NCBI GenBank assembly: GCA_023055425.1
Contig: JALGPY010000006.1
Location: 91,733,935-91,797,934, forward strand
Reading direction: 5' to 3'
Source: Linanthus parryae
Taxonomy: Eukaryota > Streptophyta > Magnoliopsida > Ericales > Polemoniaceae
Length of the DNA stretch: 64,000 nt
Shown here piece after piece: positions 57,500 to 64,000 of this stretch. The notes beneath the pieces are model-generated. The model did not search any database. It was not told where the DNA came from and saw only the letters and a list, made by a program, of their open reading frames with translations. How positions within the stretch are numbered: the stretch's first letter is position 1; each line of letters opens with the position of its first letter. The position numbers were made by a program, and so were the translations under genes.

Positions 57500-60330
57500 G
57501 ACAATTCTTAAGTGGTTTAGGAATGGGATGAGCCAACATCCTGGCCCATAGTCGATCCACTCCAGGGTTACTCTCTAGGTAGTTATTTCACCTTTTGCAA
57601 AATAGTACCCTTGACTATGTGTTTGTCTTTACCGCAGTGTTATAGCCATGTGCTAGCACTACTCATGGTAATAGGTTTGTTGATAGCTCATAAGCTTACA
57701 AGAAACCTTCTCAGTTAAACACATTTCTGCCCTATGGCAGAACAGGCAATCATGCTTCGCTTCCATGGTCAATGGAGCGGTCTAATACGATCATGCAACA
57801 CTTATATTGCATTTTCTCCATGCGAGTCTATCATCGAGCATGGACGATAGCCTGAGTCGGATCCAAGTGCATCTAGGTCCCCACCCCAGTTAGCATGTAG
57901 GGCTAACGAGTCGAAGCATCATCTTCGATAGTCATAGCACGTGATCCATCATATAGAGTATCCGGGTTACAATCCTGTGTCTTCAATTGGAGTATCCTGA
58001 AATCCAATTCTTCCGATTGCATAACGTTCGCTAGGTCTGAATATACACCATGGTGCATATAAGACTCATACTGCATCAGGCACTCTGGTCACTTGGTCAT
58101 TGTTTTATGGCGTCTTTTAGGGCACGTGCCTAGGCTCGTAAATTCTTGCGCTGAGCTACAGGAGTACAATTACTCCTTAGGGGACTCGAACAATCCCTAA
58201 GCTCCACTAGCCAATAGTGTGTCACCGATATTAAGTGACGTGATTATCAACTCTCTACTAGTAAGAGTGATATACAGCGGTTTCCATTTGTTATCGTAAA
58301 CATATAGTAAACGATCCCTGATGAAATACCACTGTCCAGAGGACTAGCTAAGATCCCATATGGACTTAGTTAGCTTGCACACATTCTGTGCATTTGACCT
58401 TAGTCACCTCTAGGATTTCTCCATTGAGAAATCCAGTCGTCACGTCTATCGAGAATGGATCCGCAACTATTGATGCCACCAAGCGAATCAACGTAATCCT
58501 TACCACCCAAAGCCTTGGGAAGGATACCTCGTTGAACCAACGCAAATTCGTCGGATCGACCCAAATTCGTCGATGTCTATCCTCTGAATGAGTGTAGACT
58601 TATTCGCTTCTACGCAAGTCATATGCCTTACCACGCTTCCGTCTGGGTCTCTGATTGACCTTGGAAATCCATTAATCTCCAATAGTCTTCTATCCAGTTG
58701 GAAATCCAACCTAGCCTTAAACTCGGTTGGCCCTTTATAGACTCTAATTCATCCTGTAAAGCTCACTATTCATTCTTCATAATTAGGGAACGATAAGGCC
58801 TAGGATTCTATCCTATCGTTTATGCAAGGTGATTCTTAAGATCATCCCTTCGATCTCAAATAGTCGATAGGGTATGCTCCTTATGAGCAATTCCTTTGCA
58901 TAGGAGGATCATCATTTGCTTTCATCCCTTATGGATGGAGCACCCTGCTTGGAAAGTCACTCCCACTGTCCGAATGATCCTTGAGGAACTAATTCCTCAT
59001 AATCAACTAAGGAATAGGGTATCTCCCAGCGGTTCCTCCATGATCGTTGAGATCACCATCTCTACGAACATATCCCTTAATTATGGACATCTCCCATGAG
59101 AGATCATATATCTTGTGAATCCATTTATGTTACACTACCTATCGGCTGTTGCGTTTCAAATACGCAACCCCTAGTGTGCTCCAAATAGCATAAGAAGATA
59201 CGTTACTTCATGAAGATACGTTTCTTCCATCTAGGGTCCAACTTCAAATTCTTTCTTGTCAGGTGATGAAAGATCCTGGGACAATATCCTAGGTTCATCT
59301 TTCTCTTGCGTGGTGACCCTTATGGTCTTCCTTCCGATGTCAATTCATCGACGAGGTACGCTCCAAAGAACGTTCCTACGCAAAGAGGGTTCCTCCTCAT
59401 AGTCATAATCTATGATGGGCTTGTTCACTAGGCATGTTACTCCCACTGTTCTGAAGATCCGTAGGAACTATTTCCTGTTGATCATTCAGGGATGGGGTGT
59501 CATCCAGTGAAACTTCTGTTTCGTAGAGACTTATTTCTCAACGAACCTCTTCCTGACTAGAAATTTAGTTAGCATATAAGCTGCCGATCCCCATGGCCTA
59601 AGGTGACCTCATATAGGTTGCCTTTTGGTCCATGGCTCGTAGGGTGTAGTGGCTACAGACTTGGTGGACTTATGGTTGCGTATGTTGATAGTCGTTTAGC
59701 AAAGTGTCTCCTCCGAATAGGGAACTTGTACTTTGCACGCTCTATCATACATCAGACCATCTCTTACAGTAACCTATTCCTCTTTGTCCTCTACAGCATA
59801 TCGCTGGGGCGTGGGGACAGCCAACTGCCTTACTTTTCTCCATCACATAGCTCTTGCTAAGATAGATACTTCCAGTCTCATTCTGGCCAAGGACATATCC
59901 TTTTATCCAGATGGTTGTTCTACCTTTTGTAGAGACCTGTCTGAAGCACCCTTGTGCCTCAGACTTATGTGGCCCAAGCACACATAGTTGAGACGTGGAC
60001 AATAATCTACGAATGTGATGGAACAGTAAGCACCATGTCTTTAGCTTTAACAATTTAATGGAACACAATAACAGAATGAATAAGATATAAATACTCAGCA
60101 GTCCTTAATGCTCTATTGGATGATTTGCGTTTTGCCTTTCATGTCCGGCATGAATCACACACAGGTAAGGGTACCTTGGGCAAAATCCAAGCAGGCTTGC
60201 CCTAGCTAGCCTGAACATCCTTTCCTATCATCGTGTGTCTTAATCTAGCGCGCCACATATCAGAATCTTTAAGTCATACTCCTAAGTTGACATCCAATAA
60301 TTCTGAGGCGTCATTCATGCTAGAATCTTG
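57500..60330 (-). pseudogene. COP-H pol remnants (pre-integrase to RT)
   Basis: Stop-ridden minus-strand matches occur in copia order. Pre-integrase/integrase start: LPVCDSCR and RALRTAEYLYLIHS (about 60180-60080), with PAWILPKV before it. RT N terminus: ALQDELESIK and PTEFKARLDF (about 58770-58690). RT middle: NVCKLTKSIWDLS and SSGQWY (about 58385-58325), matching the usual VCKLxKSxYGLKQAxxQWY. RT C terminus: YLESNPGVDRLWAR (about 57590-57545). No segment longer than about 70 codons is open with this similarity. Gag was not recognised. The decay is far more advanced than in COP-D. Confidence 0.6.
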
Positions 60331-62320
60331 AGAACGCAAACACCATGATATAACCATATCCAAAGTTAAAACTGTGACCAAAACAAATTTTGGTGGCTAC
60401 TCCCTCAAAGATAATCATATGGATCTTTAGACGAGAAGTCAGTGCCAGGTCTGGCCTTCTAGTCTTAGGAAAACATCCTTTTCCTCCTTTTCATTTGCCT
60501 GTCTTGAGATATTGGTCATGTACCAATACTTCGCCCTTATTCCCTTTATCCTTGCCCCACCTATTCCACGGTCCTAATACCGGGCTAGGGACTATATCTG
60601 CCTATCATACTTCATTCACAGTCTTTTAGCAATCATATATTGCTTAGACTTCAAAAGTATCTGAACTAGTATGCTTAGCAATCATATATCGCTTAGATCC
60701 TAGAACGGAGTGGTGTTTGGTCTCATCCAAACATCTTGGCACTCTCAAAGTGTGTCATATAACGTTTTCATGGCACTTTCATGAAACGTGGCAGAGACAG
60801 CAACAACAAATTGCTAATCGGATAACTTAAACATCTCATCATAAATGGCATGAATCTCAGAAGCTATAGTTGAGTACTAATCTCACAAACTATAGTCGAG
60901 TGCTAAAATTTTATGATTTGAGTTTGATAGTTTAAGGTGGGATTTTATGAGTCATCACTCACAACTTTTAATGAGGCTAAGGTGGATCCAAGATTTTTCT
61001 TTGGCTCATTCCTACAATCTTTGAATCTCAAAGTGGTCTTGAACTTGCTGATGAGGTCATTTCCCCACCTTGGCATAGCACGCTCTATGACATTTATCTT
61101 GACTGCCTCCCACTATTGGTTAGCCTAAAGATAATGTTCATGTGCTGCTGTGACAACTATTCATCACAGGTTCGACCATACTTGTAGGTATTGTCGACAA
61201 ACTATGTCCAACAATTTGGTTACATAGTACGACGGCTTATCATATCGTTGTTGTCACCATTTAGCCTTTACAGTTTCGATTTAGACACGATTGATAGAGA
61301 CATTGTGGAAGTTAATTACTAGCATTTACTTAGCTCCAAAGTAACATGTGACATCGATTAAAACTTAATAGTTCCTCACAAGGACTCCACCAAAACCTAG
61401 CGTATATCCTAGGAATCAAATCTCATCACTTGTGATTTCCTATCAATTTTAATCATGTCATCATGTGAGCTCTTTTGTTTTAGTTCTTTAGCATGCGAGG
61501 TTAAACATATATATCCAATCACACGCAGTTATAACATAAAACAAGCATAAGCATAAATAAATATGCAATGGATGTGGCCCCTAAGGTGCACTCCCACTAT
61601 TGAGAGCACTTCTTGAGCAAGTCCTGAACTCCATCTCACGCCATCTCGCCTACTCGAGGAATCCAAGCTTGAGGCTCCATTAGACCGTCTAATTGCTCCA
61701 TGCACCTTGCGCCATAGCTTTTGGTTTGGCCACCTCTCTTGAAGCTTCAATCTTCAATCTCTACTAACTATCTTATTTCTAATAAGAAGTAACCTCATAG
61801 AGGCGAGTGGATGAGAAGAGAAGACACTAGAGTATAGAGAGGCACGACTCGCAGGCCGTATTTTGATTACATATTCAAAAACCAAAACCAAAACCAAAAT
61901 ATAAAACATCTATGCCACATCCATGCACCAAACACATCCATTCAACCCACAACAGCATGTATAACAATATAATAAACATACTGGAATTTTCTGGAAATTT
62001 CCGGAATTAAGCAATAATTACTGGAAATTAATAAGCAATAATCTAATCAACTAAAAAGATCGAAAATTGCTCCCTACCACTTGGGGTCTCACCACCTATG
62101 GCAAAACGTAGGGAAAATTGACCTAAGTCTCCAGAAAAAATTTGGGCTCAAAACAGTGTGTTTAAGGTCGTCAAACTGCCTCGGGAAGTGTGCTAAACAC
62201 TAATTAATTAATCTGGAAATTACTAAAATTTTCCGTCGCTCCAAAAATTATGAAAAAATACCCATAAAATAGGAAATTTAATTTGGAGTCCCTAGGAAAA
62301 AACCGGACGAAAAATGGCGG
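60331..62320 (-). other. COP-H gag-equivalent region and leader, no open frame
   Basis: No supported coding sequence. TCGCAGGCCGTA at 61849-61860, followed by AAACATCTATGCCACATCCA, resembles the COP-D leader (21963-22040), so a leader of the same type is present. CTATAGTYGAGTRCTAA is doubled at about 60862 and 60892. Confidence 0.5.
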
Positions 62321-62645
62321 CGGGAGGAGGCCGCACGCGCCCTCACGCGCCGCCGCGCGTGGGCGCGTCCGCCTCCGCCACGCGCTGACGTCGGCCCATG
62401 TGCCACGTCAGCATGCCACGTGGCATGCCCCGTCAGCACCTATGCTGACGTCAGTTGCCACGTCAGCCCGCCACGTCAGCTGCCACGTCAGCTGCCACGT
62501 CATCGCCACGTCAGCCTCTTGCTGACGTGGCACCGCCACGTCATCTGCCACGTCAGCCCTAGGGCCACGTCAGCAGCCGCCTCTAGCCCTTGGGCGCGTG
62601 CGGCGCGTGGCGGCGCGTGGCCGCGCGTGAAGCCCACGCGCCGCC
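62320..62645. other. GC-rich block around the ACGT array
   Basis: GCGCGTG/CACGCGC words flank the array (62325-62385, 62593-62642) in an otherwise AT-rich element, giving a CpG-rich island of about 320 bp. The COP-D leader has a GC-rich block in the corresponding region (about 22135-22235). Confidence 0.7.
62386..62572. promoter_or_regulatory. Array of CCACGTCA/TGACGTGG (ACGT-core) motifs
   Basis: Nine CCACGTCA copies start at 62403, 62458, 62471, 62483, 62495, 62506, 62536, 62548 and 62565; one TGACGTGG at 62523; palindromic TGACGTCA at 62446 and CCACGTGG at 62416; TGACGTCG at 62386. Within 62458-62513 the spacing is 11-13 bp and the consensus unit CCACGTCAGCTG. These are binding-type words for plant bZIP factors (C-box/G-box hybrids; CCACGTCA is the word of unfolded-protein-response elements). 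The array lies in the transcribed leader of COP-H, about 420-600 bp inside the 5' LTR. Regulatory function is inference. Confidence 0.75.
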
Positions 62646-62975
62646 TTCCCTTGCTCCGATCGCGACGAGAAAATTTTTCCCGTGATCGTCTCTTCGTCCT
62701 GATCCCGATTATGTGGTCAAAATCCAATTTTAACAAGTTTTTGAAAACCGTGTTCTAATTATTGGATCTAGCAGTCCAGATTAATACTGTTCCGAAACTT
62801 TGAAAAATCATAACTAATTCACCGTAAATCCAAAAAATATAAAATTTATATATCTGGAATCCTCGTGAAAAACCCTACCTAACCATATAGGTTTCGTCTA
62901 CTGGTTATGAAATTTCAGAAACGCAATTTTTATAACAGGTTCGGGAACGCTTATCGAGGCACGAAAAGTAAGCCT

Positions 62976-62990
62976 ATGGCTCTGATACCA
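62976..62990 (-). other. COP-H primer binding site
   Basis: The minus strand reads TGGTATCAGAGCCAT, one base from the LTR, complementary to plant initiator tRNA-Met. Confidence 0.93.
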
Positions 62991-62991
62991 A

Positions 62992-63471
62992 TGAAGGGCA
63001 GGAAGGATCTAACATGCTCAGATCAACAACATGAACTAAAGCGGAATATTCATGTGTTTACCTTGTCTTCCTAAGCTCCTTAGTGCAGCGGATGATCGTT
63101 GTGTTGCTTGCTTTCACGCGCCTACTCCTTGATCTTGCTCCCACCAATCGAGTGCGAATCTCGAGGACGAACACTGATTTCCACACCACGTTCCACCTCC
63201 TTGGATGAAGTTGGAGAGAGACTAGGGTTCTCTACAACTAGTATGAATCTAGACAGAGAGACTTTTCTGTAGGGAATAGCCAATGATATCTTATATCATG
63301 TGTAGGAGGCTACCTCTTTATATAGGCAAAACTTCTCCTAGGTTTGCACATAAACCCCTAGGGTTTGAGCCTTAGCTACTAACCCTTCTAGTTTGTGCAT
63401 TAGTGCAACTAACCCCATAAGGTTATGATAATTGCATTGGGCACCCCACATGGGCGCACCAATTGCTAACA
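62992..63471 (-). repeat. COP-H 5' LTR
   Basis: 480 bp, read as identical to 55698-56177. TATATAAAGAGG (minus strand) at about 63313-63324 should drive transcription towards 62992 and the leader. Confidence 0.95.
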
Positions 63472-63476
63472 GACTG

Positions 63477-64000
63477 AAATAATGGAACTTTTTGTTGGTT
63501 GCATAGTTTTTTGGTTCTGTCCCGTCTTCCCAATTTTTATGCTTAATTTACTTTTGGTCATTACTTATGCCTAGAGCTGTCGTGCCACCCATTTGTTCAA
63601 CGATTTTTTACTGGTTATATCGGATGTCCCCAGCGGGATTACTTAACTGCTTATATATTAGATAATGTCAGTGTTTATAATTATGTAATTATCTTTTTTC
63701 TACTAAAGCTATGTAAGATTAGATACCTGACAATTTGGGTGGGCGCGGACGGGTTTGAATGGTTATTGCAGAAATTTTCCCCCGATTCAATAAGTACGGG
63801 TTGTAGAATTTTTAGTCCAAACTCAACCATTTGTTACTGATACCCAAACTAAACATGACTTCTCAATTGGGCCTGCCTTGAACCAGTTCAAACTGGCTGT
63901 TAAAACTTAAAAATTCATTTGAAAAAGATTTTGAATTTTGTTAGAAAATTTAAAGATGCGTCATCGAAAAATTAAATTGAAAGCATAACATAATTTGCTA
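63477..64000. other. No gene recognised
   Basis: Right flank of COP-H. AT-rich; GGGTGGGCGCGGACGGGTTTG at about 63738 recalls subterminal sequence of hAT-type elements but no terminus or duplication is visible before the window ends. Confidence 0.45.

Larger units (their letters stand above)
55698..63471 (-). mobile_element. COP-H: young copia element with decayed pol
   Basis: Two 480-bp LTRs (55698-56177 and 62992-63471) that read as identical by eye, a perfect 5-bp target duplication GACTG (55693-55697, 63472-63476), initiator-Met primer site and polypurine tract. The internal 6.8 kb has no long open frame, but weak collinear similarity to copia pol on the minus strand. The structure implies recent insertion by proteins supplied in trans. 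Leader similarity to COP-D suggests an Angela-related lineage. Confidence 0.9.

Noticed and set aside
62283..62758. Arg/His/Ala/Ser-rich open frames over the GC-rich block
   Set aside because: Produced by the CCACGTCA array and GCGCGTG repeats; all frames stay open there because of composition.
1..64000. CRISPR array, tRNA or rRNA genes, bacterial operons
   Set aside because: Tandem repeats present are minisatellites without CRISPR geometry; no tRNA or rRNA sequence was recognised; gene content is plant transposons.

Overview
This is a stretch of nuclear DNA from a flowering plant, made almost entirely of nested LTR retrotransposons and small DNA transposons. Plant origin rests on the element families: Ty3/gypsy of the Tat type (with a second, archaeal-type RNase H) and the Athila type, Ty1/copia of the Angela/BARE and SIRE types, hAT non-autonomous elements, and primer sites complementary to plant initiator tRNA-Met. 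The sequence does not fix the species. No bacterial, organellar, rRNA, tRNA or CRISPR feature was seen.

Layout. (1) 1-4497: 5' half of a minus-strand Tat element (GYP-A), cut by the window edge. (2) 4748-5418: a near-perfect palindromic transposon. (3) 5.4-9.5 kb: the only candidate host gene, near 7.1-7.8 kb, with a plausible promoter and an acidic ETQ-repeat product that carries a frameshift; two tandem arrays and a fragment of a SIRE-type LTR follow. (4) 10.9-31.2 kb: nest 1. A plus-strand Tat element (GYP-B) is split inside its archaeal RNase H by an Athila-like non-autonomous element (GYP-C, 14852-31075, target duplication CAGAC). GYP-C carries an Angela-type copia element in its left LTR (COP-D, 15571-24031, target duplication ATTAT) and an Angela solo LTR in its right LTR (29172-30588, target duplication GGTAG). 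(5) About 31.2-34.5 kb: an Athila gag/protease remnant (GYP-E). (6) 35.8-36.9 kb: a TIR element. (7) 37988-52732: nest 2. A copia element (COP-F) has a SIRE-type copia (COP-G, 38129-46754) in its left LTR and a hAT deletion derivative (51335-52714) in its right LTR; COP-G contains a second hAT element (44163-44723). (8) 52.7-55.7 kb: unassigned DNA with a CACTA-like end and a 61-bp repeat. (9) 55698-63471: COP-H, a copia element with two 480-bp LTRs that read as identical and a perfect GACTG target duplication, although its pol is heavily decayed. Its leader holds a dense CCACGTCA/TGACGTGG array.

No retrotransposon here looks autonomous: each carries stops, frameshifts, catalytic changes or deletions. 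The target duplications give a relative order: GYP-B, then GYP-C, then the Angela insertions; and COP-F, then COP-G and hAT-2, with hAT-1 after COP-G. COP-H looks youngest. The most unusual signals are COP-H (recent movement despite a dead pol), its bZIP-type motif array, a leader motif shared by COP-H and COP-D, and a TTCAARGCYTTGAA near-palindrome scattered through SIRE-type sequence. All identifications come from reading translations and repeats by eye; no database search was run.
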